From: Oligoflexia bacterium
Lineage (GTDB): Bacteria; Bdellovibrionota_B; Oligoflexia; Oligoflexales; JAGOVF01
DNA: 44,844 nt
Assembly (NCBI GenBank): GCA_030432875.1
Contig: JAUILP010000025.1
Coordinates: forward strand, 1 to 44,844
Reading direction: 5' to 3'
Positions within the stretch are counted from its first letter, which is position 1. Each line of letters starts with the position of its first letter. The notes under the pieces were generated by a model, which did no database searches, was not told the DNA's origin, and saw only the letters and a list, made by a program, of their open reading frames with translations. Made by a program: the position numbers and the translations under genes. Shown here one piece after another: positions 8,794 through 17,560 of the stretch.

Positions 8794-10704
8794 ATGGTGG
8801 AAAAAATCTTAAAAAACGCTCGTATCCCTCTAGTTGTTATCGGCTGTGCCTTGGTTTTCATGAGTGTTCGGTATTTGGGGGGGAATAGCTTTCAAAATTT
8901 GACTATGATACTCGGGGGAGTTGCCTTTGCTGCTGCTTTGTTCTTCGCGCTAATATTATCGAGACCCAGTTCTAAGCGCAATAAAGGAGAAGCAAACTCC
9001 TACAAATATGCGCTAGTTTGGAAAGTCCTTATCACCCTAGGAGCTGGACTCGCCGTTTTATACTATCATCTTCTCGGAACGGAAGCAGAGCCGCAGACTG
9101 CGGGTCTAAAAATCCTTTTGGCTTTATGGCTTCTATTTCTTATTTTTGGGTTTTTTCTTGGCCTTGGCACAGAGCTCGCGATTAAAGAATTCGGTTTTGG
9201 GGCAAATGCGGAGCCAAAACGCGTCAAACTTGCCAGCTTGTCCTGGCTGCTCGCGGGTTTTTCCTTGGCGATTGTCATTGCGATCAACTTCATCGGCGTC
9301 CAATTTAATACTTCAGTCGACTGGAGCTATACAAAGGTGACTAAGCCCAGCGAAGGGACCATAAATGCGGTGCGGACCTTGGATGGTCCACTTAATGTCT
9401 ATGTATATTATCCTCGTCGTAGTGAAGTTCTTAGGTATGTTAAAGAATATTTCACTTCCGTGCAGCAGCATAATAAAAGCATCAATATCATTTATACTGA
9501 CAAAGATTTAGAACCTGTGCTCGCGGAACAGCTCAAAGTTCGTGACAATGGTTTTGTTGTCTTATCTAAAAGCGAAGATCCGGCAAAAGGTGACGCGAAA
9601 AAAATCAATATCGGCCTAACCATCGCATCAGCGCGGAAAAACCTTGCCAAATTAGATGAGAGTTTTCGCTCATCTTTTATCGCGATTTCTCAGAAAGCTA
9701 AGTTTGCCTATTTTACCGTAGGTCACGGAGAAAATACTTGGCAGGGTGAGAGAGATCCTCTCAGATCCATTAATGCTATCTATGATTTTTTAAAGTCACA
9801 GAATTACCGCATAGAAACACTTTCTATTCAAAATGGCAGTATGGAAAAGGTGCCTGACAATGCTTCCCTATTAGTGACCTTAGGGCCGACTAGCCCTTTT
9901 GCTCCCGAAGAAGTCAAGGCAATTGACCATTTCCTTAGCTCTGGGGGAAAATATCTCGTTGCTTTAGATGTTAACGCGCCTGGAGAAGCCGTTAATGTTA
10001 AAAACCTAGGCGAGGACCCTTTATTGGCGATGTTATCCACTAAAGGTATCGACTTTAGAAGTCAGGTGTTATCGGATGAGCAGCAGTTTGCGCGGGCAAC
10101 GGGTGGAAAAAATGATCGTTGGTTTATTTTTTCCAACGTTTTTACTTCTCACGAAGCCGTGCGAAATCTCTCCCGATTTGATACCCAGCTTGCCCTCCTT
10201 TTTTACCGAAGCGGCTATTTTGATATCAACAAAAATAACCCTGACTGGCAAGTTTCCGAATTAATAAAATCTATGGCATCAAATTATGTTGATACTAATG
10301 AAAATTTTGCATTCGACCCCAATGAGACAAAGGGGACAAGAATTCTTGGTGCCGCCATTGAAAAAAAGATGATTCCGCCTACGGGCACTAAAGATTCTGC
10401 ACCTGATATCAGTAACCAAGGAAGGATTGTTGCTTTAAGCGATGCCTCTGTCTTTGCTGATGTCCTTTTAGCCAACTCCAGAGGCAATCAACTTCTTGCC
10501 TTTGAGCTATTTAACTGGATATCAGGCACCCCTGAATTATCCGGTGCCCTAGAAAGCGAAGAGGATGTTAAGATTATTCTCAAACAAAATGAACAGTTGG
10601 CTTTCTATTATGGAACCCTGTTTATTCCTCCCCTTTTAGTTTTTAGTATTGGGGTTATCGTCCTTAACATGAGAAGAAATCGGCACAAGCGGAGGATTAG
10701 ATAA
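8794..10704 (+). CDS. gldG: GldG-like ABC transporter auxiliary protein
   Basis: A 636-residue protein. Several N-terminal membrane helices (within residues 10-170) are followed by a large soluble domain of the GldG / ABC-type auxiliary family (about 190-590: VYYPRR, YFTVGHGE, LVTLGPTSPF, DVNAPG) and one C-terminal helix (about 605-627) with a basic tail. Homologues are fused or adjacent to ABC-2 permeases and place a periplasmic sugar-binding-like or thioredoxin-like fold outside the membrane. It lies 6 nt after the permease gene and abuts the DUF4340 gene. The extra N-terminal helices are more than canonical GldG has. Confidence 0.8.
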   Translation: MVEKILKNARIPLVVIGCALVFMSVRYLGGNSFQNLTMILGGVAFAAALFFALILSRPSSKRNKGEANSYKYALVWKVLITLGAGLAVLYYHLLGTEAEPQTAGLKILLALWLLFLIFGFFLGLGTELAIKEFGFGANAEPKRVKLASLSWLLAGFSLAIVIAINFIGVQFNTSVDWSYTKVTKPSEGTINAVRTLDGPLNVYVYYPRRSEVLRYVKEYFTSVQQHNKSINIIYTDKDLEPVLAEQLKVRDNGFVVLSKSEDPAKGDAKKINIGLTIASARKNLAKLDESFRSSFIAISQKAKFAYFTVGHGENTWQGERDPLRSINAIYDFLKSQNYRIETLSIQNGSMEKVPDNASLLVTLGPTSPFAPEEVKAIDHFLSSGGKYLVALDVNAPGEAVNVKNLGEDPLLAMLSTKGIDFRSQVLSDEQQFARATGGKNDRWFIFSNVFTSHEAVRNLSRFDTQLALLFYRSGYFDINKNNPDWQVSELIKSMASNYVDTNENFAFDPNETKGTRILGAAIEKKMIPPTGTKDSAPDISNQGRIVALSDASVFADVLLANSRGNQLLAFELFNWISGTPELSGALESEEDVKIILKQNEQLAFYYGTLFIPPLLVFSIGVIVLNMRRNRHKRRIR

Positions 10705-11868
10705 ATGAATAAGGAACTTGGTATTTATGCTATAATTTTAGGGCTTTCCTTAGGAGGCGCTTATTACGCTTCTCTTCCTCAAGATGATCTCAGCGAGGGC
10801 AGTAAAAAAATTGCCAGTCTCGACGCTAAAGTCATAAAAAAAGTAACATTTGAGAAGGAACGTTTAACGGTAACAGTGGAGCAAAAAAATGGTGGGCATT
10901 TTTGGGCGACATACCAGGTTACCCCCGCAAAACCCAAAGACTCCAAAACATCGGTTGAAGAGACGTCTGCGACAAAAACTGAAACTAAAGCCAAGCCAGA
11001 AAATGGTCCTAACGCATCTGAAGATGCCCTAAGCGAAAAACAAACATCAGATACTGAGAATGAAGAAAAAATAGAAGCGAAAAATAATGCATCTGGTGAA
11101 AATGCTTTTATTGAACCTCTCATAACAAAAACAGAATTTTTTCCTGTGGGCACAGCATGGAATGATTTTCTTGCACTGTTTAAACCTCTGAAAAGCTTAC
11201 GGGATCTTGGCACCTATGAAAAGGCTAAAGCAAGTGATTTTGGCCTGGATAAACCCTCCGTACTAAAGATTTACGACCAATCAGATAAAGAGTTGCTCTC
11301 ACTCAACATAGGTAAAAAAAGTTTTGGCGGCAGTAATAATTATGCCCAGCTCTCCGGAACATCGGAGTTACAACTCATTGATAATGAGCTCGTCGCAGTC
11401 ATGGAACAAGCGCGCTCACGCCTATTTGAGGGCAACTTATGGTCAAAATCCCTAAATGAATATAAAATGTGTCGTATCAACTCAGGAGAGCGCAAAAGGA
11501 TATTAAAAAATTCTGATACCGAAAATGGCAAAGCGGCTCTTTGGCTTGATGAAAATAAAAGCAAAGAAAATTTGGGCTTTAGCTATGGTTCCTGGATGGA
11601 AAAACTTGAAAAACTCAGAGCAGTACGCTACGCACATGATGATGAACTAAAAGTTTTAAATGATTTACCGGCACTCGCTACGGTGACTTTTGATGATGGC
11701 CTTGACTCAATCGTTTTTATTAAGGCTTCGGGGAAAGAGCTTTCACCCGCTATTAGCGAAGATACTTACTGGGTAAAAAGTTCATTTACCTCTGCCATTG
11801 CCATGGTGACAAAAGCCCGTAGCGAGTCTCTGATTCAAGAACTCGAACAGATTTTTCCCAAAGAATGA
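10705..11868 (+). CDS. DUF4340-type membrane-anchored protein
   Basis: A 387-residue protein whose ATG follows the GldG-like stop without a gap. An N-terminal helix (about 5-22) anchors it. A low-complexity Glu/Lys/Ser/Thr-rich spacer (about 75-135) separates two repeated beta-rich modules typical of DUF4340 proteins; FGLDKP and SFGGSNNYAQL are characteristic pieces. DUF4340 genes regularly follow GldG-like genes, and this order suggests a periplasmic partner of the ABC complex. Function unknown. Confidence 0.72.
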   Translation: MNKELGIYAIILGLSLGGAYYASLPQDDLSEGSKKIASLDAKVIKKVTFEKERLTVTVEQKNGGHFWATYQVTPAKPKDSKTSVEETSATKTETKAKPENGPNASEDALSEKQTSDTENEEKIEAKNNASGENAFIEPLITKTEFFPVGTAWNDFLALFKPLKSLRDLGTYEKAKASDFGLDKPSVLKIYDQSDKELLSLNIGKKSFGGSNNYAQLSGTSELQLIDNELVAVMEQARSRLFEGNLWSKSLNEYKMCRINSGERKRILKNSDTENGKAALWLDENKSKENLGFSYGSWMEKLEKLRAVRYAHDDELKVLNDLPALATVTFDDGLDSIVFIKASGKELSPAISEDTYWVKSSFTSAIAMVTKARSESLIQELEQIFPKE

Positions 11869-12249
11869 GACCCAAGTAAAATAATTTCCTAATCCCTCCT
11901 CCATTGCCCTTTTTCTATCTTGATAAAGTGGTTTGCGGGGAGGATGTCTCCTTGCGGTACTTTTCACCTACAACTATTTTTTTTGATGCCGCTCCTAACA
12001 AGCTGTGCTGCGGTTAGTTTAGCCAAAAATGGTTCAGAAATACCAAAAAAGGCAACTCTTCTATATCTATATTTTTATAGAAAAAATTACCTTTTTTTTT
12101 TATGTACCAACAAAGCAATCTGAGCAAAGGTCTAAGTAAAAATAGATTTCTGAAAAAAGAACGTGTTATTCTGATTAAAAGAATATTGAATTTGTTATCA
12201 GTAATTATGCCTCGGGAACAGAGACACATTTGGCCGGAAGGAGCCGCGG
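11869..12249. other. Intergenic region upstream of flagellin
   Basis: 381 nt without a convincing gene. It holds the possible terminator at 12045-12097 and the AAGGAG ribosome site of the flagellin gene at 12238-12243. No sigma-28 or sigma-54 promoter consensus was found by eye. A short lipoprotein-like ORF at 11944-12123 is discussed among rejected items. Confidence 0.6.
12045..12097. terminator. Possible bidirectional terminator
   Basis: AAAAAAGG (12045-12052) pairs with CCTTTTTT (12090-12097), with an inner TCTATA/TATAGA pair and a T-run to 12101. Mostly A-T pairing, so the strength is uncertain. It would separate the Gld-like operon from flagellin. Confidence 0.4.
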
Positions 12250-13095
12250 ATGGGTTTAAGAATCGCGACAAACGTGTCGTCGTTAACATCACAAAGGCAC
12301 CTGCGTGAAACGCGACGTTTGCTTGATAGATCTTTAGAAAGACTATCAAGCGGGTACCGTATTAATAAGGCTGGCGATGATGCCGCAGGATTAGCGATAT
12401 CTGAAAAACTCCGTGCAAAAACACGAGGCCTCATACAGGCTCAGCGAAATGCTTCTGACGGTGTTTCTCTCATACAAGTAGCTGAAGGTGGTTTAAACGA
12501 AGTCCAAAACATTATGGTTCGCCTCCGCGAGCTAGGCGTGCAAGCGGCAAGTGATACCATTGGCCCTCAGGAAAGAAAGTATCTTAACGAGGAATTTCAG
12601 GCACTGACAGAAGAGTTAGACAGGATTGCCAACTCCACTGAATTTAATGGAACTTTTCTCTTAGATGGCACAGGAGGCTCTTTAGACTTTCAGGTCAATA
12701 CCGGTGGTACTAACGTGCTTGGAGTTGACCGTATTTCCTTTGATGCATTTCAACTTGATGTTAATAGCGAAACATTGGGGTTAGGTTCTCTCAGCGTAGG
12801 AAGTAAGGCGGATGCACAAAAATCTTTGGCGATGGTTGATAAGGCTATAGAAAAGGTTTCCTCAACAAGAGGAAAACTTGGTGCTTTAGAAAATAGGCTC
12901 CAGTCAACTATTCGCAATATTTCCATATCTGTCGAAAATCTTTCCGCCGCCCGCTCACGCATAAAAGATGTCGACATTGCAGAAGAAACGGCAGAGATGA
13001 CCCAGAATTCAATATTGACGCAAGCAGGTATTTCTGTTTTAAGCCAGGCCAATAGTATTCCTAAAATGGCATTGAGCCTCTTACAAAATCAATAG
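12250..13095 (+). CDS. fliC: Flagellin
   Basis: A 281-residue flagellin. The N-terminal D0/D1 region (MGLRIATN, LSSGYRINKAGDDAAG, QRNASDG) and the C-terminal D1/D0 region (ENLSAARSRIKD, LTQAGISVLSQAN, ending SLLQNQ) are complete. The variable middle is minimal, so there is almost no D2/D3 outer domain. AAGGAG lies 6 nt before the ATG. Such short flagellins are usual in Bdellovibrio-like bacteria. It is exported by the flagellar type III apparatus and forms the filament. No other flagellar gene is in the window; the gene appears monocistronic. Confidence 0.95.
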   Translation: MGLRIATNVSSLTSQRHLRETRRLLDRSLERLSSGYRINKAGDDAAGLAISEKLRAKTRGLIQAQRNASDGVSLIQVAEGGLNEVQNIMVRLRELGVQAASDTIGPQERKYLNEEFQALTEELDRIANSTEFNGTFLLDGTGGSLDFQVNTGGTNVLGVDRISFDAFQLDVNSETLGLGSLSVGSKADAQKSLAMVDKAIEKVSSTRGKLGALENRLQSTIRNISISVENLSAARSRIKDVDIAEETAEMTQNSILTQAGISVLSQANSIPKMALSLLQNQ

Positions 13096-13124
13096 TAGGC
13101 CTATTTTTTCCTTGGAAACTTTAC

Positions 13125-14711
13125 TCACGGGCAGCCAATGAGTCTGACAAAATCTTGTGCCTGCGATCCGATTACGTTTTGGCGAGCCTGGGAAAAACTT
13201 ATCAACTTATTGATATGATCCTTCCAGCTGCCCACAGAATCCACCGACCAAATAACTGGAGATCCGAGAATATTTCCGACGGGGCTATTGTGTGGCCCTT
13301 TCCATAAGTCAATATGGCGCGCTAGTTCAGATTGATATAAACCCTCAAAATACCTCGCCTTATTTTCTATCGCACCTGAGGAGAATATACCGCGAAGATC
13401 ATTTATTTTGCTTAAAAAATTATTTTGATCAGCACAAATAGCAGATTTCATCATGCCGATTATTGTATGCGCATTAGGATCAATCCAGGATTCTTCGCCA
13501 CGAAAATATTTGGGTAGGTTTTCTTGCAGATATTTTGGATATTCTCTTTTCCAGGCTTCTCCTGAATACCCGAATGACAAATCAAGGTCATTGAGAATAA
13601 AGCGCCAGGTACTACCCTGAGCCGATCCTATCCAGAGCCTTATATTGTTTCCTAACCAGTCATCATTGGCGACGTAAGCTTCGATGGCAGCATAACCACG
13701 GGCTGATTCATAATTTGTGTTTTGTGACGACAACATTTTTGCCGGTGGATTAGATGCCGCTTTTATTTCTGTTCGGCCATAACTGATTTCTGCAAGCGTA
13801 ACATCAGCTTTTTTAAGATTATAGCGTCCATTGACGTAACCTTTATTTAATTTTTCTCGTATATTAATCACGCCCCAATAACGCCCGTTTACATACAAAA
13901 CACTCGGCTGAAAATCCTGCAGCTCAACTTCTTTAAGCCAAGGAAATTCATTACTTTTTTCTAAAAGAACCGAGTGAAGTAAACCGTCGCGAAATAGCGA
14001 TCGGGTAAAATCATTGCCCCCGGCTCTCAGGTAAACACTTTCATATTTTGTTTGAGCACTTCGGTGGGGAAATAAATAACTGCTGATATTTTCAAATTTC
14101 TTTTCACCCTTAGCGACCTCGAGCGTCATACCTTTTAGGGCATTTACCCGGCTACACCCTCCTGAAATCGTCATAACAACTTTTCGCGCCAAAATAGGCT
14201 GTCTATTTTTATAATAAGCAAATTGGGCGTTTGCGAATAACGCATCATTAAAATAGTTCGCACTATGGGGGCAGTTCCCTATCCCCGAAGGTGCCGCTTT
14301 AGAGCCCATTGTGCCGTAATAAGCGCCATTTTCAGCAAAGGGATTGGTCTTAGCATCAAACTCAAGAGTAATAACCGGGAGGGCATGGCTCGCGACATAG
14401 GCAGGAATATTAACACTCGGTGCAGGCGGCACCGTGATACTACAGTCACCTGCAAAGAAACGACTATCCATCCAACCAGCAACGGCAGGCTTCTCTGCCC
14501 ATGATACATAGAAACGTCCTGAATCTTTTTGCAGAACGGTAACAATATCATTGGGGTCTAAATAATTTTTGATCGTCTCATCCCCAACTGAATTTTTGTA
14601 AAAATTAAGAGCTTCTGTACCAATAAAGACACAGTTTTGGGCTGCATAAAGTTGCTCAGAGAGTCCGCTGGCCACCAATAATAAACCAAATAACCTGTAT
14701 AAAACTTTCAT
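13125..14711 (-). CDS. Secreted SH3-CotH kinase-family protein
   Basis: 528 residues from the ATG at 14711, chosen because it gives a clean signal peptide (about 24 residues) and has AAAAGGA upstream; the open frame extends 31 codons further without these. Residues about 25-95 look like a bacterial SH3-like domain (CVFIGTEALNFY, AGWMDSRFF). The rest is CotH-like: LRAGGNDFTRSLFRDG, GRYWGVINIREKLN, GNNIRLW and FILNDLDLSFGY. CotH of Bacillus spores is an atypical secreted protein kinase; extracytoplasmic relatives in Gram-negatives are poorly studied. Cys residues near both ends suggest a disulfide-stabilised fold. It is convergent with flagellin and stands alone. Confidence 0.82.
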   Translation of the reverse strand: MKVLYRLFGLLLVASGLSEQLYAAQNCVFIGTEALNFYKNSVGDETIKNYLDPNDIVTVLQKDSGRFYVSWAEKPAVAGWMDSRFFAGDCSITVPPAPSVNIPAYVASHALPVITLEFDAKTNPFAENGAYYGTMGSKAAPSGIGNCPHSANYFNDALFANAQFAYYKNRQPILARKVVMTISGGCSRVNALKGMTLEVAKGEKKFENISSYLFPHRSAQTKYESVYLRAGGNDFTRSLFRDGLLHSVLLEKSNEFPWLKEVELQDFQPSVLYVNGRYWGVINIREKLNKGYVNGRYNLKKADVTLAEISYGRTEIKAASNPPAKMLSSQNTNYESARGYAAIEAYVANDDWLGNNIRLWIGSAQGSTWRFILNDLDLSFGYSGEAWKREYPKYLQENLPKYFRGEESWIDPNAHTIIGMMKSAICADQNNFLSKINDLRGIFSSGAIENKARYFEGLYQSELARHIDLWKGPHNSPVGNILGSPVIWSVDSVGSWKDHINKLISFSQARQNVIGSQAQDFVRLIGCP

Positions 14712-14885
14712 CAATCGGCATCCTTTTGGGCAAAAAATACTAAAAAAATCACGCGCCATATTTTCTTTAGTCGCTGTCTTCGCTACTACATTATTTCTAT
14801 TCATTCAATATTTTTTGTTGTATTTTTCCCAATAGCCCCTTAAATATCTCTCAAAATACCGCAAAACCCCATAACATATCACTAC

Positions 14886-15080
14886 TTAACCAAACCTAAC
14901 CTCATAATTATTTATGGTAAATGGGACAGGGGGGGGGGCGAGCAAATAAGGGAACGTAAAACCAAGATAAGGAACTTCTTTATGTTGCCGTAGAGGTGCC
15001 ACATTAAATAGAGGAAGAGAATCTGCGTTTATGGGGACCATACGCCCCGCTGAAGTCACCAGAAGAAGTGGACACGCGCC
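14886..15080 (-). other. In-frame open extension after ferredoxin TAG
   Basis: Directly after the ferredoxin TAG stop (15083-15081) the same frame stays open for 64 sense codons to a TAA at 14888-14886. The translation reads like protein (LLLVTSAGRMVPINADSL, then KEVPYLGFTFPYLLAPP), with varied GC-containing third positions. It contains the C10 tract. It may be a remnant of another gene, a readthrough extension, or chance. It does not resemble the usual short C-terminal tail of YfhL ferredoxins. Confidence 0.3.
14929..14938. repeat. G10 homopolymer tract
   Basis: Ten consecutive G on the plus strand (C10 on the minus strand), exceptional in this AT-rich window. It lies inside the open extension downstream of the ferredoxin and about 220 nt upstream of the CotH-like start. 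Such tracts slip during replication and are also prone to sequencing error. Confidence 0.9.
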
Positions 15081-15272
15081 CTAAGTATGTTTTACGCAAG
15101 CGTCTACAGGGCACACAATGGCACACTGAGGCTCCTCGTAATGCCCCAAACATTCGGTGCATTTTTTAGGGTCAATGATGTAAAAATCACTCGTCGCAGA
15201 AATAGCTTCGTTTGGGCATTCGGACTCACAAGCGCCGCAATTATTACAGTCATGGGTGATAATGAGTGGCAT
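15081..15272 (-). CDS. yfhL: 2[4Fe-4S] ferredoxin, YfhL family
   Basis: 63 residues with two cluster motifs: Cys9, 12, 15, 19 followed by Pro, and Cys38, 41, 50, 54 followed by Pro. The eight-residue insertion in the second motif (CLGHYEEPQC) is the hallmark of YfhL/Alvin-type low-potential ferredoxins. GGGGAG lies 7 nt before the ATG. Family members are usually about 80-90 residues; here the protein stops soon after the second cluster (extra Cys59, then KHT), so the C-terminal helix is missing unless the TAG is read through. Confidence 0.9.
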   Translation of the reverse strand: MPLIITHDCNNCGACESECPNEAISATSDFYIIDPKKCTECLGHYEEPQCAIVCPVDACVKHT

Positions 15273-15388
15273 AATATTCTCCCCAAAATAAGAGAAAAAG
15301 GAAACCGAGTAGCGTCATGATAGCACCCAAAAAAGCAAAAAGAAACTTTACAGCGACTGAAGGAAGACAAATGTCTGTGAATTTTTAG

Positions 15389-15407
15389 GTGCCGCCCTTG
15401 GTGGCAC
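15389..15407. other. Short GC-rich hairpin between ferredoxin and gpx
   Basis: GTGCCGCC pairs with GGTGGCAC (one G-T pair) around a CTT loop. No T-run follows on either strand. It lies in the divergent region upstream of both genes and could be regulatory. Confidence 0.4.
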
Positions 15408-15559
15408 AAGGATTTAGATTCGTATTGATTTATGTTTTTTAGTCCGAAATTCTCTTAAGTTATCATTAAACTGGGTTTAATATAAAACACCCATTGAATT
15501 CTTAGGGGAATATCATTAGTGTAAACTTCTCTGACGCTATGCTTAAAGGAAAGACTCAT

Positions 15560-16060
15560 ATGACTCAAAAAAATATCTATGCCATTCACGTAAAAAATAT
15601 TGATGGAGATGACATTTCCCTTTCTCAGTATAGAGGACGGGTTTTACTTATTGTAAATGTTGCAAGCAAATGTGGTTTTACCCCTCAGTATGCTGGCTTA
15701 GAAGCCCTCTATAAAAAATATTCTGATAAAGGGCTCACTATCCTAGGGTTTCCATGCAATCAATTTTTAGCGCAGGAGCCAGGTGATGAAGCAGAAATAA
15801 AGAATTTTTGCTCCCTGACTTATGACGTTACTTTTCCCATGTTTGCCAAAATAGATGTAAACGGTGATGCGGCTCATCCTCTCTATGTTTTTTTAAAACA
15901 GCAGCAAAAAGGCTTCCTCGGCTCGGAAGCAATCAAATGGAACTTCACAAAGTTTCTCGTTGATAGGCAGGGCAATGTAGTCGAGAGGTTTTCCCCGCAA
16001 ACAAAACCCGAGGAAATGGAACAAGATATTGTTAAAATCATCGGGTCAACGGCTGAATAG
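15560..16060 (+). CDS. gpx: Cys-type glutathione/thioredoxin peroxidase
   Basis: 166 residues from the ATG at 15560 (AAAGGA upstream; the ORF opens 21 nt earlier at an ATG that precedes that site). NVASKCGFTPQY carries the catalytic Cys38 in place of selenocysteine; GFPCNQF (Cys66, Gln68) and WNFTKFLVD supply the remaining Gln/Trp/Asn site. It reduces hydrogen and lipid peroxides; Cys-type enzymes often use thioredoxin. No signal peptide, so cytoplasmic. Single gene, convergent with the prepilin operon. Confidence 0.93.
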   Translation: MTQKNIYAIHVKNIDGDDISLSQYRGRVLLIVNVASKCGFTPQYAGLEALYKKYSDKGLTILGFPCNQFLAQEPGDEAEIKNFCSLTYDVTFPMFAKIDVNGDAAHPLYVFLKQQQKGFLGSEAIKWNFTKFLVDRQGNVVERFSPQTKPEEMEQDIVKIIGSTAE

Positions 16061-16089
16061 TGCTTCTCCCTACTAACATTTTTTGAGTG

Positions 16090-16809
16090 TTATGGTGGGG
16101 GACATCCATGAACTGGATAAATTGGCGACCCATCTCCGGGTGGGCCCTTGGTCCCCTCAACAGACAACGCCTCACAAATGGGACTGCAGTCCCAGTTAAA
16201 ACCGACCATGAAACTTGAACCAGGGCAAGAGGCGTTCATATTTTTATCCACACAGGAGCTTCGCAAATTTAAATAGGTTTCGTAAGAAATACTCTTGGCA
16301 GGCTCAAAAATCCGCGACATTATTGTCAATTTAGAAAGTATCGCGTCTGCGCCTTTGCAAGTGGGGTTGTTGGCACAGCGCGCTTTAAGCTCAGCATAAA
16401 CGGAAAAGGCCATTTCCTTTTCATTAGTAGTCAAGCGTCCAAACCGGTCATACCGGGCAGGACTATTTTTTGTCCCTATTACGACGCGACCATTAGCTGG
16501 CTCTAAAATCACCAATGAGTCTATATTGGTTTGATCAGAACAATTTGAATTATCATCAGGATTAATGGTGATGCAGTTTTTATAGGAAGTATTCTTTGCT
16601 GAATAGTCCAAAGCAACAGCGTCCCGCAAAAGTGAGGTGAAGTAACTACTTTGAAACGCCACGGTATTTTTCATTATAGCAAATTCAGAATCTCTTTTAC
16701 TTATTCCTAAAAACTGAAGTGTTGTCACACCGACGACAGATAAGATCGCAAATCCAACCAAAAGCTCTATTAGAGTGGTCCCCGCGGCTTTATTACTTTT
16801 GCGCTCCAT
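16090..16809 (-). CDS. Prepilin-like protein with C-terminal G-X-Y tract
   Basis: 239 residues from the ATG at 16809 (AAGGTG upstream, short basic leader); longer starts are possible but unlike a prepilin. The leader MERKSNKAAG is followed by TTLIELL and a hydrophobic helix: a prepilin peptidase site with Glu5 and Thr at +1. The periplasmic part has six or more cysteines. Near the C-terminus GTKGPPGDG makes three collagen-like triplets, and the protein ends in a Cys-Pro-Pro-Pro. Third gene of a three-gene pseudopilin operon. It should be cleaved and assembled into a type IV/type II-like pseudopilus at the inner membrane, but no assembly ATPase or secretin is in the window. Confidence 0.75.
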   Translation of the reverse strand: MERKSNKAAGTTLIELLVGFAILSVVGVTTLQFLGISKRDSEFAIMKNTVAFQSSYFTSLLRDAVALDYSAKNTSYKNCITINPDDNSNCSDQTNIDSLVILEPANGRVVIGTKNSPARYDRFGRLTTNEKEMAFSVYAELKARCANNPTCKGADAILSKLTIMSRIFEPAKSISYETYLNLRSSCVDKNMNASCPGSSFMVGFNWDCSPICEALSVEGTKGPPGDGSPIYPVHGCPPP

Positions 16810-16834
16810 ATCAAATGACACCTTATAAAAATAT

Positions 16835-17560
16835 TTATAACCACCAAGGATCATTTATCACTTCACCTTCTGTGTCTTGATACGCAGGTCTGCCTGGGTC
16901 TCCTTGTTCTCCGACACCTGGAACTACCTGGATGTCACAAATAAATTGTCCATTTTTAATTTCACGTGTTAACCAGGGAGACTGTGACTGAGAATTATAA
17001 TAGACACTACCATTGGCACCAACGCACCCATCATTTGTATTGCTACTAAAATTGGTTGGTGAAATGCCATACATATATTCAGCATAAACACCGCCCGCTT
17101 TTAACACTAATTTTATGGATAATCTTATATAACTAGCCATATCACAGTCCTGACCACTACGGCAGTAAGGTAACGCATTAGCTCTTAACTCATAAAATTG
17201 ATCAGAACTAATTGTCGTTTTCTCAAAACGCTTATTGTAGAAAACTCCTGTTAAAGGCTGGCCATTTAAACCCACCGTAACGGGTTGAGCGTTCATATGG
17301 CGGCAGTCAATAACGTGATTCGTTTGTGTACATGCTTCGAGACCGCTTAAAGATAGTTTAGTTGAATCGTGAATTTGGCTAAATAATTTGCTCGCAAAAT
17401 TAAATCGATTAAATTCATCTTCGATAATTTGGTTTGCTTTAAAAATATTTACAAAAGTTGACGTTGTCCCAGTCACAAGGACTGCTCCAATAGCTACAGT
17501 AATCATCATTTCGATCATGGTAAATGCAGATATTGGTCCCAGCCCTCTATTTTTACTCAT
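16835..17560 (-). CDS. Prepilin-like protein with C-terminal G-X-Y tract
   Basis: 241 residues from the ATG at 17560 (AAGGGGTG upstream). The 12-residue leader ends SA before FTMIEMM and a hydrophobic helix: Glu5 is present, but the residue before the cleavage site is Ala, where prepilin peptidases normally want Gly. The helix is followed by a periplasmic domain with several Cys (two in a short CRSGQDC loop) and near the end GEQGDPGRP, three collagen-like triplets. Its start overlaps the stop of the HINT-pseudopilin gene by 8 nt, and the next prepilin gene begins 25 nt downstream, so the three are probably co-translated. Confidence 0.75.
   Translation of the reverse strand: MSKNRGLGPISAFTMIEMMITVAIGAVLVTGTTSTFVNIFKANQIIEDEFNRFNFASKLFSQIHDSTKLSLSGLEACTQTNHVIDCRHMNAQPVTVGLNGQPLTGVFYNKRFEKTTISSDQFYELRANALPYCRSGQDCDMASYIRLSIKLVLKAGGVYAEYMYGISPTNFSSNTNDGCVGANGSVYYNSQSQSPWLTREIKNGQFICDIQVVPGVGEQGDPGRPAYQDTEGEVINDPWWL

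Noticed and set aside
10779..11213. 144-codon minus-strand ORF inside the DUF4340 gene
   Set aside because: Antisense shadow of the low-complexity Glu/Lys/Ser spacer; no ribosome site or domain.
7117..11868. Gliding-motility operon
   Set aside because: Only GldA/F/G-like subunits are present, without gldB, gldH, gldJ-N or SprA-type genes; these ABC proteins are widespread in non-gliders.
11944..12123. Small lipoprotein-like ORF (LLTSCAA lipobox) with GGAGG
   Set aside because: The ribosome site abuts the ATG without spacing, and the C-terminal half runs through the likely terminator at 12045-12097.
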